DNA of 61,542 nucleotides from Sphingomonadales bacterium (GCA_011088215.1 JAALKD010000014.1:1-61542); one strand, 5' to 3'. Shown: positions 27,961 to 37,500, counted from the first letter of the stretch. The notes: a model not told the origin generated them from the letters alone. Numbers and translations: made by a program.

Positions 27961-28629
27961 TTACGCAGCGTCGCGCCAATGGGGCGGATAGGCTGCATCG
28001 AAACCGGGTAAGGCTTCAACCCGTTTCATCCATGCAGCAAGTGCTGGGAATTCGGTCGCATAATCAGGGATGTTTGGGTTAATACCCGGCACTTTAATGG
28101 TGGGGCCGATGCGCGCAATCATCGCCAAATGCGGATAGAGAATTACTTCCACTGCAGTGGGTACACTTCCCGCCATGAAATCGTTGCCGTTCAACCAACT
28201 TTCCACAGTAGCAAACTCAGCGCGTACTTTAGCGAAATTCTCGTTAATCTCATCTTCCTTGCCGGCAAATGTTTGGGAGAAAATCGGTCGCGCCGCACCA
28301 GCCAGCGCTGCGCATAAGTAACCATCCACTTCCATAACCCATTGCCAGATATGACCGGCCTCGGCTGGCGTGCTGCCAAACAAGGGAGTTTCAGGATAAG
28401 CGCGTTCAAGGTAGGCCAGCACCGCGATGGATTCGTAAACTGTTACGTCGCCGTCGACCAGCACGGGCACCTTGCCGCGCGAATTGCGGGACAGATGCTC
28501 GGGCGTTTGCGTATCGCCTTTACTGCCGTGCAGCTCAACCGCAGTATACTCAAGGCCCTTAAAGGCCAGTGCCAACATGGCGCGCCACGCAAAGGGGCTA
28601 CCAGAAATGAAGTAAAGTGTACGTGCCAT
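27961..28629 (-). CDS. Glutathione S-transferase family protein
   Basis: This is a 222-residue GST. The N-terminal thioredoxin-like domain reads ARTLYFISGSPFAWRAMLAL with the glutathione-site segment GKVPVLVDGDVTVYESIAVL (~51-70); the helical C-domain contains WLNGNDFMAGSVPTAVEVIL, the usual capping-box region. A serine near residue 11 could be the thiol-activating residue. The ATG at 28629 (MARTLYF) is preferred over the upstream in-frame codon. It shares only the fold with the other GST in the window. Confidence 0.9.
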   Translation of the reverse strand: MARTLYFISGSPFAWRAMLALAFKGLEYTAVELHGSKGDTQTPEHLSRNSRGKVPVLVDGDVTVYESIAVLAYLERAYPETPLFGSTPAEAGHIWQWVMEVDGYLCAALAGAARPIFSQTFAGKEDEINENFAKVRAEFATVESWLNGNDFMAGSVPTAVEVILYPHLAMIARIGPTIKVPGINPNIPDYATEFPALAAWMKRVEALPGFDAAYPPHWRDAA

Positions 28630-28700
28630 AAAAATGGTCCCTTCCTCGTCAATCAATCACTGATGATTAGATTGGGAGGGTTTCCAATTTTATAAGCATG

Positions 28701-28747
28701 CAAATTTGAATAGGCCGCACAGCAAATTTGGACCGGTGCGGTTTTTT
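28701..28747 (+). promoter_or_regulatory. Possible transcription attenuator upstream of DUF2878
   Basis: CCGCAC (28715-28720) pairs with GTGCGG (28736-28741) and is followed by six T's (28742-28747), a plausible terminator on the + strand. No + strand gene ends nearby; the next start is 36 bases downstream. The octamer CAAATTTG occurs before (28701-28708) and inside the loop (28723-28730); the two copies can pair as an alternative structure. Confidence 0.4.
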
Positions 28748-28783
28748 GTGGGCAGAAAAACTCCAAATCGGTTCTCAGTACGT

Positions 28784-29371
28784 ATGAAGGGCATGACAGG
28801 CATTCGCTATAATAATTTGATCAATATCGTCTGGTACCAGGCGCTATGGTTCACCGCCATTTTGGGACAAACCACTTATGAGTGGGCATTAGCGCTATTG
28901 TTGGCGCTGCATTTGCTGTTGGTGCCAAACTGGCGCAGTGAGGTGAAAGTCATGCTCGCCTGCGGGCTGGTCGGCATTACCGCTGACAGCACACTGACCC
29001 AGTTTGGTGTGTATATGTTTGCGCCCACACCCTCGTTGCTGGGCTTGCCACTGCCGATCCCCTTTTGGCTGATGACGATCTGGGTTGGCTTTGCCGGCAC
29101 GCTTTTGCACAGCTTCAGCTTTTTCATGACCCGACCCGTGCTTGGCACGCTTATCGTAGCGGCGATTGCGCCCTTCAGCTACATGGCAGGAGTACGGTTC
29201 GGCGCTGTTAGCTTTGGGCCAGAGGCGCCCATTGCCATGGCAATCATCGGTACGGTTTGGCTATGCCTTATCCCACTTTTGGCGCGCATCAGCGGTATAT
29301 GGCGGCCAGATGAAGACGGCATGGGAGATGACACCGGCCCCGATACCGGGCCCGTTTTTTACTTCCGGTAA
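28784..29371 (+). CDS. DUF2878 family membrane protein
   Basis: This is a 195-residue inner-membrane protein with about six hydrophobic helices. It matches the DUF2878 pattern: NNLINIVWYQALWF at the start, a central GLVGITADSTLTQFGVYMF, then IPFWLMTIWVGFAGTLLHS and the SYMAGVRFGAVSFG loop. The function of the family is unknown. The start is taken as ATG 28784 (MKG), with ATG 28793 as an alternative. It is preceded by an attenuator-like hairpin. Confidence 0.8.
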   Translation: MKGMTGIRYNNLINIVWYQALWFTAILGQTTYEWALALLLALHLLLVPNWRSEVKVMLACGLVGITADSTLTQFGVYMFAPTPSLLGLPLPIPFWLMTIWVGFAGTLLHSFSFFMTRPVLGTLIVAAIAPFSYMAGVRFGAVSFGPEAPIAMAIIGTVWLCLIPLLARISGIWRPDEDGMGDDTGPDTGPVFYFR

Positions 29372-29420
29372 GAAAGCCAAACGCGCATGCGCTAATCACG
29401 TATCAGCGATATCAATGTTG

Positions 29421-30397
29421 TCACTGGTAAGTCATAGAAAATGTCGTCTCTTGAATTTCGGATTGACCACCAAAAACTTTCTCCGAGCGAAGTGTGCCAA
29501 GGCGGGGCAAGCCTGTTGCGAGATCAATTGTATATTCAGCCGACCGGGTGAATTTTAACTGGCGATACTTGTCCACCTCGGCATCAATTTCATCCTGCCT
29601 GGCGGCTCCGTGTTGCTCTACCAACATGTCGTTGTACCGAACCAAAAACGCTTGGTATTCGTCAGAATCAAGCACCTGTTCAAAATGAGCAACCGCCTCC
29701 CCGGCCTCTTCATCATAACTCACCAACTGCCAGCTATCAGTTTATAGAAATGCGCCTGACCCTCCTTAAAATAGCGGGTTCCCTTAAGCTCGGTATAGTA
29801 ATCCACATAAAGCTCGCGGCCAGTGGCAAAGAACATCATTTGAGGTTGTTCAAGAACGACCAGCGCGAGCTTTTCAGGGTCATCAGACATAAACGGTGCA
29901 ATGCTTTGATCGATGAAGCCATTCATCACAGCGAATTGTTGGTCATTCAAACCTTTGGATTTGCCAAACTTTTTCGCCCATTTCTTAAGGCCCCTGCCCA
30001 TCTTTTTCATGAAAGAGCTTATTTTCTTATATTTCGTCAGCTTAGTCGGATAGCCGGTTGCATCAGCAGCATATTGAAACTTTAAGCCTTTGGCGTCTGC
30101 TGTTACATTTTCGAGAAGTTCCGTCAGAAACGGTGGCACACCTTCCACGGAAACCATTTCCGCTTCTATAGTTTCTGCTTCAAAAATAACCATGTCATCT
30201 TGACGTTTTTTAGGGGTAAGGCGTGTGGTATCCTTAAACACGCCTATAAATGCGCCCTGCGTCTGTGTTGTCGTCGATTCAACAATGATTGATTTTTTGA
30301 GATCTATTTCAAAAGGCAGTGTTTTAGTTTCTTCGTCCTGTGCCCAAACGGATACAGAGAAAAACACAGCAATTATTCCGGCAAAAATTCTAGTCAT
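29421..30397 (-). pseudogene. Exported protein of unknown function, split by a one-base frameshift
   Basis: Two adjoining frames appear to be one protein of about 325 residues. The first (ATG 30397 to TGA at 29722-29720) has a signal peptide (ending SVWAQ) and ends FYKLIAGSW; the second frame continues LVSYDEEAGEAVAHFEQVLD and ends TTFSMTYQ. The mature protein contains TTTQTQGAFIGVF and a basic KKMGRGLKKWAKKF patch, then near the C-terminus an EYTIDLATGLPRLGTL strand pair typical of large exported DUF6263-like proteins. The total length is one base short of a multiple of three, consistent with a single deletion near 29726. Translational coupling of two genuine genes through the overlap is a less likely alternative. 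Confidence 0.6.
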
Positions 30398-30572
30398 GGC
30401 AACCCCCAAACATACTCATCAACGCGAATAGAAAGCCTTCGCGTCCTGTTCATACGAAGTGGCGACTGTACACGCGGCGAACAGATATTCAACTACCAAT
30501 TTAGGGAAGAAAACCGCCGTTATTTATCGTGGCCATGGTCAACGGTTAGCGGGCTCAGGTAATGCGGTTCGG

Positions 30573-31970
30573 TCAGGCCCTGTTGCGCATGGCAATACCG
30601 GTTAGGCACTCGCGCAGGATACGGTCAGCGTTCTGGGCGCTGGTATAGCCGGGGTCCACCAGCGGGTTCATCTCAACCAGCTCGAAGCCGACCACATTTT
30701 TCTCGGCGCACAGGCGTCTGACAATCGGGAACACTTCGCGCGTTGTAAGTCCGCCGGGCTCGGGCGTGCCGGTGCCAGGCATATAAGCGGGGTCCAGCAC
30801 GTCCACGTCAAAGGAGATGAAGATATATTCGGGGCCATCAAGCGCTTCGTTCATGGCGCGTTTCATCACATGATCCCAGCCTTTAAGTTCGATCTCGGCC
30901 ATGGTGTGGTACCGGAGGCCATTTTCCTGCATCCACTCAAAACCCTCTTTGCCGGGCCAGTATCCGCGCAGGCCGATCTGGATGAAGTTTTTACCGGGCA
31001 CCAGTTTCTCATTAAACAAACGCCGCACTGGCTGACCATGCGACAGCAAATGAGTGCCGCCAGCGCCTGCGTCATAATGAGCATCAAAATGCACGATGCC
31101 CACATTACCGGCCCCTTATACATCAACCACCCCAGCAGCATCCGGGTACATCAGCGAATGGTCGCCGCCGACAATCATCGGAATGGCCCCAGCGGCGGCC
31201 ACCTGGCGCACCATTTCGCGAATATGGCCAATGCTGCGCTCAAGGCTCAGGCTATCCACATTGATGTCGCCGTAATCAACCATGACCAAATCATTGGTAG
31301 GTGACACCATTGTATGCATGTGTGGTGGCTCCACAGGGCTGTTGCCCTTGTAGATGTTACCGTTCCTGACGGCATTGGGACCGTAAGCTGCGCCTCTGTA
31401 TCCGGTGCCGGTGTCCAGCGGCACGCCAATGATCGCCACCTCAACTTGCCCCGCGACAAGGTCCTCGGGCGTAATCGCCACAGGCAGGTTCAGAAAGGTT
31501 TGAATGCCCAGTTTGGGGCCGGAGCCGAAATAGCGGTTTATGTTAATCGGGCCGGGCGAACGGGGGGTGTCAAACTCTTTGGGGCGCGGCAAGCGCCAGC
31601 GGTTGAAGCCGCCAGATTCGGTATTCAACGGAATGGCCGCCATGTCGGTCTCAGCGTTGAACTTGGACAGGTTCGACACCCTGATCATGGCGCGCACATA
31701 GGCGGCGATGGCTTCAGGGGTTTTGTTGGCGAAACGAGTGAACAGGATGTCGTGGCGCTCAGCGAAACTGAGGGCTTTTTCGCTCAAGAGAAAATCAAGC
31801 TCGGTTTCGTTAAGGCCTTCCAGTTTGGCGGACAGGGCTTCCGGCACTTCGGCGCGCTCTGTCTCTTCAGATGTGTCTTTATCGTCCTGCGCTATCGCGG
31901 CGGCAGCAAAGGCATGAGCCCCCACAATCAATAGGCCAGCCGTTAAAATAGTCCGAAGCATATCAATCAT
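30573..31970 (-). pseudogene. Exported agmatinase/arginase-family protein with in-frame TAA
   Basis: This is a ureohydrolase-family protein (466 codons) with a signal peptide (~1-30) and an extra N-terminal region. One in-frame TAA at codon 285 (31118-31116) splits it. Before the stop are GVPLDTGTGYRGAAYGPNAV and the metal-binding histidine in IVGGDHSL; directly after it, in the same frame, come IVHFDAHYDAG and ISFDVDVLDPAYMPGTGTPE with the other manganese ligands. Neither half could form the metal site alone. The stop falls in a poorly conserved spot between VVDV and GAGN where Tyr or another single-step codon is likely in relatives. The start is ATG 31970 after AGGGGATCGGG. Normal enzymes of this family cleave agmatine or guanidino compounds to urea. 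Confidence 0.75.
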
Positions 31971-32141
31971 CCCGATCCCCTGTTTGTACAATTACCCTTT
32001 GGCGGCAACTGTATCAGCGACAACGCAAAAGGCAAAGAGACGAACGCGTGGGACAAACAAGCGGGCGCGTGTGCCAGACGGACTTGGTTGGTCGGGCCGC
32101 AGTACGCTAGTCTAGCGCCCAAGCAATCGAGGATAAAAAGC

Positions 32142-32732
32142 ATGTCCAAAGGCAAAACGGTAAGCGTGGTAAAAATATTGATGGCAAGCGTTTTCCTGTT
32201 GGCTGCGGACGCGGCAGCAGCGAGCGAACCAAACCCATACGGCGTGCCGGACCCGGCGCTTGCTGCATACAGCGATTATGCCTTCATGCGCGGCGAATGG
32301 CAGGCGGCCATGGTGGCGATCAGTGCTGACGGCACCCGCACACCGCTGAAAAGCAGCGCCCATATCACCGTTTTCTATCACAGCGACGGACGCACGTTTC
32401 AAACCTGCTTCGCTGCGCCGAACTTCCATTCGACCGACATACGTGCTTATGACCAAACAGCAAAAAACTGGCGAGCGCATTTCCTCAATGCCAATGCCCA
32501 ACGCTGGAGCGGGCTGGTGAGTAAAAGCACGAAGGACGGCATGGAAACACTGGTGCCGGGCGGCTATGCGGGCACCGCTGATTTTGACATCAAAACCGTG
32601 CTTCGCACCACGTCAGACGACAGCTTCGTCAACGATGTTTACCGGCGCGCGCACGGGACAGACGACTGGGTGCAAACATACGAGATGAACTACAACCGGC
32701 AGCCCAACTTGAAATCAGGGCCCAAGTGCTAA
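32142..32732 (+). CDS. Exported protein of unknown function (DUF1579-like pattern)
   Basis: This is a 196-residue protein with a signal peptide (~1-27, ending AAAAS). The mature part starts AAYSDYAFMRGEWQ and is rich in beta strands, with ITVFYHSDGRTFQTCF, IRAYDQTAKNWRAHFLNANA, and a closing YRRAHGTDDWVQTYEMNYNR. The order 'first a G-x-W strand, then an x-W-x strand with tyrosines' recalls DUF1579/lipocalin-like proteins, but I do not recognise it firmly. The ATG at 32142 follows GAGGATAAAAAGC. Its 3' end overlaps the convergent GNAT gene by 4 bases. Confidence 0.65.
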   Translation: MSKGKTVSVVKILMASVFLLAADAAAASEPNPYGVPDPALAAYSDYAFMRGEWQAAMVAISADGTRTPLKSSAHITVFYHSDGRTFQTCFAAPNFHSTDIRAYDQTAKNWRAHFLNANAQRWSGLVSKSTKDGMETLVPGGYAGTADFDIKTVLRTTSDDSFVNDVYRRAHGTDDWVQTYEMNYNRQPNLKSGPKC

Positions 32733-33223
32733 AGGTCAAACCACAATTCAACCAGATCGATACCGTCGGCGAACACATCTTTTTCCCGCCGGACCTCATA
32801 GAAGTCCAGTTTGGTGAAAAAGCCCGCGATATACTGGCTGGTGAGAACACGGATGCGATCGGCGTCGCCTGAAGCCTTGATCATTTCCCGGCGCTTGAGG
32901 AACAAAAGTTTGCCGAGGCCAAATCCTTTGTAGTCGGGATGCACCATACCCCATGTGGTGCGCGCGACCCGGGTGGTCGGATCGTAAAGAGGGTCGTTTT
33001 CGTCTTCGATGCAGTAGCCACCGCAACCAATAACCCGGTCGCCGTCCAACAGCACCAGATAGGGGCCGGGCAGGCCGCCCAGAAATTTTTCAAAATCCGG
33101 CCGTTCATTGGCACCGAAAAATTCGGGCGTGTTAGCGTCCAGCAGCGATAGACACACGTCGCGGTCCTCAGCTTGATAGGGCCTGAACGAAGTTTCAATG
33201 GTATCTTTGGTTGGGGTATTCAT
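32729..33223 (-). CDS. GNAT family N-acetyltransferase
   Basis: This is a 164-residue acetyl-CoA-dependent acyltransferase. The GNAT core has DGDRVIGCGGYCIE (motif C/D), TTWGMVHPDYKGFGLGKLLF (motif A with the pyrophosphate-binding G-x-G), and TSQYIAGFFTKLDFYEV (motif B). The acceptor is unknown. Its ATG lies 4 bases after the rlmN stop, so the two are an operon; this pairing may mean nothing beyond co-expression. Confidence 0.9.
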   Translation of the reverse strand: MNTPTKDTIETSFRPYQAEDRDVCLSLLDANTPEFFGANERPDFEKFLGGLPGPYLVLLDGDRVIGCGGYCIEDENDPLYDPTTRVARTTWGMVHPDYKGFGLGKLLFLKRREMIKASGDADRIRVLTSQYIAGFFTKLDFYEVRREKDVFADGIDLVELWFDL

Positions 33224-33227
33224 ATGT

Positions 33228-34451
33228 TTATGTCAGCCCGGTTGAACTGTGATGCGCGCCAGCAGCATTTTCGGAAGCGGCCGCAGCAACAGCGGCTTGC
33301 TCGCGCTGGATATCAGCCTTGGATTTTTTCTCGGACGCGGATTTAAGCTGTCCGCAGGCAGCCATAATATCGCGCCCGCGCGGCCTGCGGATCGGGGCGG
33401 AAATGCCGCCTTCATAGACAATGTCGGAAAAGCGCTGGATCTGGTCCCAGTTGCTACACTCATAGTCAGTGCCCGGCCACGGGTTGAACGGAATAAGGTT
33501 CACCTTGGCAGGCAGCTTGTATTTGCGCAGCAAGCGCACCAAATCGCGGGCATCTTTGTCGCTGTCGTTCACGCCCTTCAGCATGGCGTACTCGAATGTT
33601 ATTCGCCGGGCATTGTGCGCGCCGGGGTAATTGGCACAGGCAGTCAGCACCTCGTGCAGATTATACTTTTTATTAATCGGCATGATGTCGGTGCGAACCT
33701 TGTCGTTCACTGCATGCAAGGATACCGCCAAATTAACGCCAATTTCCTTGCCTGCGCGCTCCATATGCGGCACCACGCCGGACGTAGACAGTGTGATGCG
33801 GCGGCGGGAAAGCTGGATGCCTTCTTCGTCCATAATGATCTCAAGCGCTTTTTTCACATTGTCGAAATTATACAGCGGTTCGCCCATGCCCATCATCACA
33901 ATGTTGGTCACCCGGCGGCCTTCGGTCGGATTTTCCCACTCGCCCAGATCATCGCGCGCGATCATCAGCTGAGCAACAATTTCGCCAGCGGTCAGGTTAC
34001 GCACTAGCTTCATGGTGCCAGTGTGGCAGAACTTACAATTTAGCGTGCAGCCAACCTGGCTTGAGACACACAGCGTGCCGCGGTCTTCCTCGGGAATGTA
34101 AACCGCCTCAGCCTCATTGCCGTCATGGAAGCGGATCAGATATTTACGCGTGCCGTCCTCGGAATATTGCGCCTCGACAATTTCAGGCCGCTCGATGATG
34201 AAATGCTCGGCCAGTTTTGCGCGCACTTGCTTGGAGACATTCAACATATCATCAAATGATGACACACCCCGGTGATACACCCAGTGCCACACTTGGCTTG
34301 CGCGCATTTTCACCTGTTTCTCGGGTACACCGATACCTACGATAGCGGCCTTGAGCTCCGCACGGTCAAGACCGAGGAGGTTTTGCTTTTCACCGTCGGG
34401 GTTAATGCGCGGGGAGACAACGACCGGCGCACCGGTTGGGGTTACTTGCAT
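33228..34451 (-). CDS. rlmN: 23S rRNA (A2503-C2)/tRNA methyltransferase RlmN
   Basis: This is a radical-SAM enzyme (407 aa) that methylates C2 of A2503 in 23S rRNA and A37 in some tRNAs. The [4Fe-4S] ligands are C135, C139 and C142 in GCTLNCKFC; the methyl-carrying cysteines are in TLCVSS (C128) and AACGQL (C366). An N-terminal accessory domain ([19 protein letters not shown]) and a C-terminal Ala/Ser-rich low-complexity tail (~375-407) are present. The ATG is at 34451. It is followed after 4 bases by a GNAT gene and faces the MBL gene. Confidence 0.97.
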   Translation of the reverse strand: MQVTPTGAPVVVSPRINPDGEKQNLLGLDRAELKAAIVGIGVPEKQVKMRASQVWHWVYHRGVSSFDDMLNVSKQVRAKLAEHFIIERPEIVEAQYSEDGTRKYLIRFHDGNEAEAVYIPEEDRGTLCVSSQVGCTLNCKFCHTGTMKLVRNLTAGEIVAQLMIARDDLGEWENPTEGRRVTNIVMMGMGEPLYNFDNVKKALEIIMDEEGIQLSRRRITLSTSGVVPHMERAGKEIGVNLAVSLHAVNDKVRTDIMPINKKYNLHEVLTACANYPGAHNARRITFEYAMLKGVNDSDKDARDLVRLLRKYKLPAKVNLIPFNPWPGTDYECSNWDQIQRFSDIVYEGGISAPIRRPRGRDIMAACGQLKSASEKKSKADIQREQAAVAAAASENAAGAHHSSTGLT

Positions 34452-34684
34452 GATACTTCACCTTGCCTTTTGCTTTCCCATTTACGTTTTGGGTCAAGCG
34501 CCAGGGCGTTTATGGCCCGCTTGCGTTCCACAAGCCGGGCGGTTACTGAATGCGCGGGTTATAAACGCACGCTCTCCGCTTGTAAAGAGAGGCCAATTTC
34601 CGTTTGGCTCAGCTGTCACGTTGAAGCCATAGTTGCTTACTAAGCATGACGGCATGAATGAATGTGCCAACTCTGGAGCCCCGC

Positions 34685-35605
34685 ATGACAATGCTTCTAA
34701 GAACTACCTTGGTATATTTTTGTTGCCTGATCATCGGCCCACTTTCTGTCGGGGCACAGCCCACGGCACAACAAAGCCAAAGCGCACCCTGGGATCAGTG
34801 GTCCGTTTCAAATCCAACATGGGTGGAGCCGGTGGAGCCCTTCAGGGTGATAGGCAACATATATTATGTTGGCTCCAAAGGGCTATCGAGTTTCCTGATC
34901 ACGTCCAGCGACGGTCTTATATTGATTGATGGCGGCCTACCCCAAAATGCCGGCTTGATAGAGCGCAATATCAAATCCCTGGGTTTTGATATCAGCGATG
35001 TTAGAATTCTGCTGAATTCTCATGCCCATTTTGATCATTCCGGCGGCCTGAAGGTGCTTAAGGACAAAAGCAGTGCCCAACTGATCGCCAGCGAAGGTGA
35101 CCGGTCTGCCCTTGAGGGTGGTTTTTACCTTGGCTTTGAAACCAATAGAAATTACGCAGCGCCGCCAGTGAAGGTGGACCGAACCGTTCGCGACAACGAA
35201 ACAGTTCATGTCGGCGATATCGCCCTAACAGCAACCTTAACTCCCGGTCACACCAAAGGCTGTACATCATGGACCATGACAGCGATCGAGCGAAATACAC
35301 CTTACGAGGTTTTGTTCTTTTGCGGGGCTTCGGTTGCGGCAAACAGTCTGATACCAGCCCAGTATGAAGGGATTGTCGATGACTATCGTCGCACCTTCGA
35401 AAAAACACGAAAGTGGCGACCGGATGTCTTGCTTGTGAACCACCCATTCTATTTTAACATGGTCGAAAAACGGGCGGAACAGGTTGCGGGTAACCCTCTA
35501 GCCTTTGTCGATCCGAACGAATTTTCGGTGTTGATCCAAGGGTTTGAAAATGATTTCAAAGCATCTTTAGCAACTGCCCTCAGCGAGCAACACCCAGCAG
35601 AATAA
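34685..35605 (+). CDS. Subclass B3-like metallo-beta-lactamase fold enzyme
   Basis: This is an exported MBL-fold protein of 306 residues. A signal peptide (~1-24, ending SVGAQ) is followed by the zinc motif HAHFDHSGG (H-x-H-x-D-H), GHTKGCTSWTM carrying the next histidine, and a C-terminal VNHPFYFNMVEKR with the last histidine. This arrangement is that of subclass B3 beta-lactamases and their non-lactamase relatives. The ATG at 34685 follows CTGGAGCCCCGC; an ATG at 34658 would add 9 residues. Whether it hydrolyses beta-lactams cannot be told from sequence alone. Confidence 0.8.
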   Translation: MTMLLRTTLVYFCCLIIGPLSVGAQPTAQQSQSAPWDQWSVSNPTWVEPVEPFRVIGNIYYVGSKGLSSFLITSSDGLILIDGGLPQNAGLIERNIKSLGFDISDVRILLNSHAHFDHSGGLKVLKDKSSAQLIASEGDRSALEGGFYLGFETNRNYAAPPVKVDRTVRDNETVHVGDIALTATLTPGHTKGCTSWTMTAIERNTPYEVLFFCGASVAANSLIPAQYEGIVDDYRRTFEKTRKWRPDVLLVNHPFYFNMVEKRAEQVAGNPLAFVDPNEFSVLIQGFENDFKASLATALSEQHPAE

Positions 35606-35627
35606 CCTACACGACTTCTGATTCGCG

Positions 35628-36773
35628 TCAGGACTTGCGCGGCACGCCAAACAAGGGCTGTAGGAAACCCACGCGGCGAATGACAAACTCGTAAAACACA
35701 TAACAGCCGCCGAAAGTGATGATCACCAGTGCGGGGAACTCAACCGCAACCGGCAGGTTAAAGCCCGAGAGCGTTACACCCGCCAGCACAATGATGGTTT
35801 GGTGCAGAATGTAAAAAGCAAAGATGGCTGTGGTCAGGTAGGCAAGCAGCGGGTTTTTGCGGTTCAAATGTTGCTGCCCCAGTGCAAGCAGCGCCGCGAT
35901 CACCACCCAGGCATACAAGGGCCGCAGCGCCTGCGCGACCGTTACAAATGCAGGTTGGTCGCTGATCCACACCCAGTTAGCCCATAGGGCGCTTAACACC
36001 ACAGCAAGCCCAAGCGCCAACAGCGGGCCTGCGCGCCGTGTAAGGGCAACCGCACGCCAAAAGGCGGCGTTTTTAGCCAACAGGATACCAAGCAGAAAAT
36101 AGCTGATGTAACGCACATGCGCGCCCCAGTCATCGACCAGCGCATGGGTTTCATTGGGGAACCAGCGGTCGGTGGTAAAACGGTAAAGCACAAACAACAG
36201 CCCGGGCAGGACAAGAACCCGGCCACCGGACATTAGCCGTTCGAACCAAAGCGCATCCATCGCCACCGCCCACCGGCCGATTAGCGGCATTAACGGCAAT
36301 ACCAGCATGGTATAAACCAGCATATAGGCCACATACCAAAGATGGTTCCACGTGGGCAGGATGATCGAGTAGCTTTGGTCTGCTGTGACGTACTTCCCGT
36401 AAAAATCCAGATAGCCTGCCGCGATCTCGCCCTTGCTCAAAAGTTCAAAATAAGCTTGCGGCGGCACGATGAGAAATACACCCGCCATCAGGGGAATGAA
36501 CAGCCGGAAGAAACGTTTTCGGATGAAGCCATCTTGGGCTTTATCAACCGCAAACTTGAGCGCTACGCCGGAGATGAAAAACAACAATGGCAGCCGCCAC
36601 GGGTTCAAGAGCATCATCAAGGGTTCCGCAAACGGCCCGGCATGAATGCTTTTCACGTGCCAGCCCCACGACACATAATACATGCCGATGTGGTAAAAAA
36701 TCAGCAGGCCAAAGGCGATAACCCGAAGCCAGTCCAGATCATAACGGCGGGTATCCATATTCAGGTTAGTCAT
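35628..36773 (-). CDS. Acyltransferase 3 family membrane protein
   Basis: This is a 381-residue inner-membrane O-acyltransferase with ten or so helices. It begins YDLDWLRVIAFGLLIFYHIGM (the family's DxxR...H motif), then RLPLLFFISGVALKFAV and FFRLFIPLMAGVFL, with a central LPTWNHLWYVAYMLVY. Such enzymes acylate sugars or envelope glycans (OpgC-like); the substrate is unknown. Its ATG at 36773 overlaps the stop of a small upstream gene as ATGA, so the two are translationally coupled in the IalB operon. Confidence 0.9.
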   Translation of the reverse strand: MTNLNMDTRRYDLDWLRVIAFGLLIFYHIGMYYVSWGWHVKSIHAGPFAEPLMMLLNPWRLPLLFFISGVALKFAVDKAQDGFIRKRFFRLFIPLMAGVFLIVPPQAYFELLSKGEIAAGYLDFYGKYVTADQSYSIILPTWNHLWYVAYMLVYTMLVLPLMPLIGRWAVAMDALWFERLMSGGRVLVLPGLLFVLYRFTTDRWFPNETHALVDDWGAHVRYISYFLLGILLAKNAAFWRAVALTRRAGPLLALGLAVVLSALWANWVWISDQPAFVTVAQALRPLYAWVVIAALLALGQQHLNRKNPLLAYLTTAIFAFYILHQTIIVLAGVTLSGFNLPVAVEFPALVIITFGGCYVFYEFVIRRVGFLQPLFGVPRKS

Positions 36774-36931
36774 TTGAGCTGGACAAACTCTTTACCTTGG
36801 TCGAACCCCCAGACAAATGCCAGCGCCCAAAACGAAACAATTAGCAATGCTAACCACCAATGCTCATATGGTTTGACTAATTCACTAGTCACGGACTGTA
36901 CTATTTGTTTTACAGAGGTTCTTAAAATCAT
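36770..36931 (-). CDS. Small single-span membrane protein (53 aa)
   Basis: This is a short gene embedded between the IalB gene and the acyltransferase. The product starts MILRTSVKQIVQSV, has one hydrophobic helix (WWLALLIVSFWALAFVWGF, ~25-43) and a charged tail ending FVQLK. It begins 4 bases after the IalB stop and its TGA overlaps the acyltransferase ATG (ATGA, 36773-36770). That packing is the evidence that it is translated; homology is unknown. It may be a small subunit or partner of the acyltransferase. Confidence 0.6.
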   Translation of the reverse strand: MILRTSVKQIVQSVTSELVKPYEHWWLALLIVSFWALAFVWGFDQGKEFVQLK

Positions 36932-36935
36932 CGTA

Positions 36936-37463
36936 TTACCTGCAGGCTGCCGATATCGCATTATAAGCTGCGGTGAAGCCCGAGAGCGAATAGCTGTCAG
37001 TGGTGTTGGTGCCGCGCTGGCTGGTTGCATTGACCACGAGCCGGTTACCCCGCCGCATAGCAGCAATGGTTTTGGCGTCGTCCGATGGGTCGTAAGCCCA
37101 CGCGCCCGAGCCCTCGGTGAAATACTCGAACCGGCTGCGGCCATCAACCCGCAATACCGCGTCCGAGCCTTGCCTGATCGGGTAACCCACCACCACATTC
37201 ACTTCGCCGGTCACGCCGTATTCGGGCCGGTGCGACACCATGATGTAGATATCGCCGCGGGTGGCGTTGCGGCGACTGGCTTGCGACGATTTGGGACTAG
37301 AGATCATATGACAGGTTTTCTGCCCGCCTGGATATGTATAAACAAAGGCATCCCAGTCGCGGTAGGCGCCCAAATGACGGCGCTTTTCGCTTTGCGCTTC
37401 AGCAGCCCAGCTGCCGGTAACGGTTACGCCCAAAAATAATACTGCTAACAAACCCGCTTTCAT
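36936..37463 (-). CDS. Invasion-associated locus B (IalB) family protein
   Basis: This is an exported protein (175 aa) with a signal peptide (~1-21, ending GSWA). The IalB-type body has LGAYRDWDAFVYTYPGGQKTC, a DIYIMVSHRPEYGVTGEV strand pair, and an ending SYSLSGFTAAYNAISAAC, with cysteines near both ends that could form a disulfide. Despite the name it is widespread in free-living alphaproteobacteria and its function is unknown. It is the first gene of an operon with the small membrane protein and the acyltransferase. Confidence 0.88.
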   Translation of the reverse strand: MKAGLLAVLFLGVTVTGSWAAEAQSEKRRHLGAYRDWDAFVYTYPGGQKTCHMISSPKSSQASRRNATRGDIYIMVSHRPEYGVTGEVNVVVGYPIRQGSDAVLRVDGRSRFEYFTEGSGAWAYDPSDDAKTIAAMRRGNRLVVNATSQRGTNTTDSYSLSGFTAAYNAISAACR

Positions 37464-37500
37464 GCGCCTACTCAGTCCTTTTTACTATCTCAAACTACTC

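Noticed and set aside
33249..34007. 252-codon plus-strand frame opposite rlmN
   Set aside because: Antisense shadow of a strongly conserved enzyme; no motif of its own.
36342..37439. 365-codon plus-strand frame opposite the acyltransferase and IalB genes
   Set aside because: It crosses three real genes on the other strand and shows no protein-like domain pattern.
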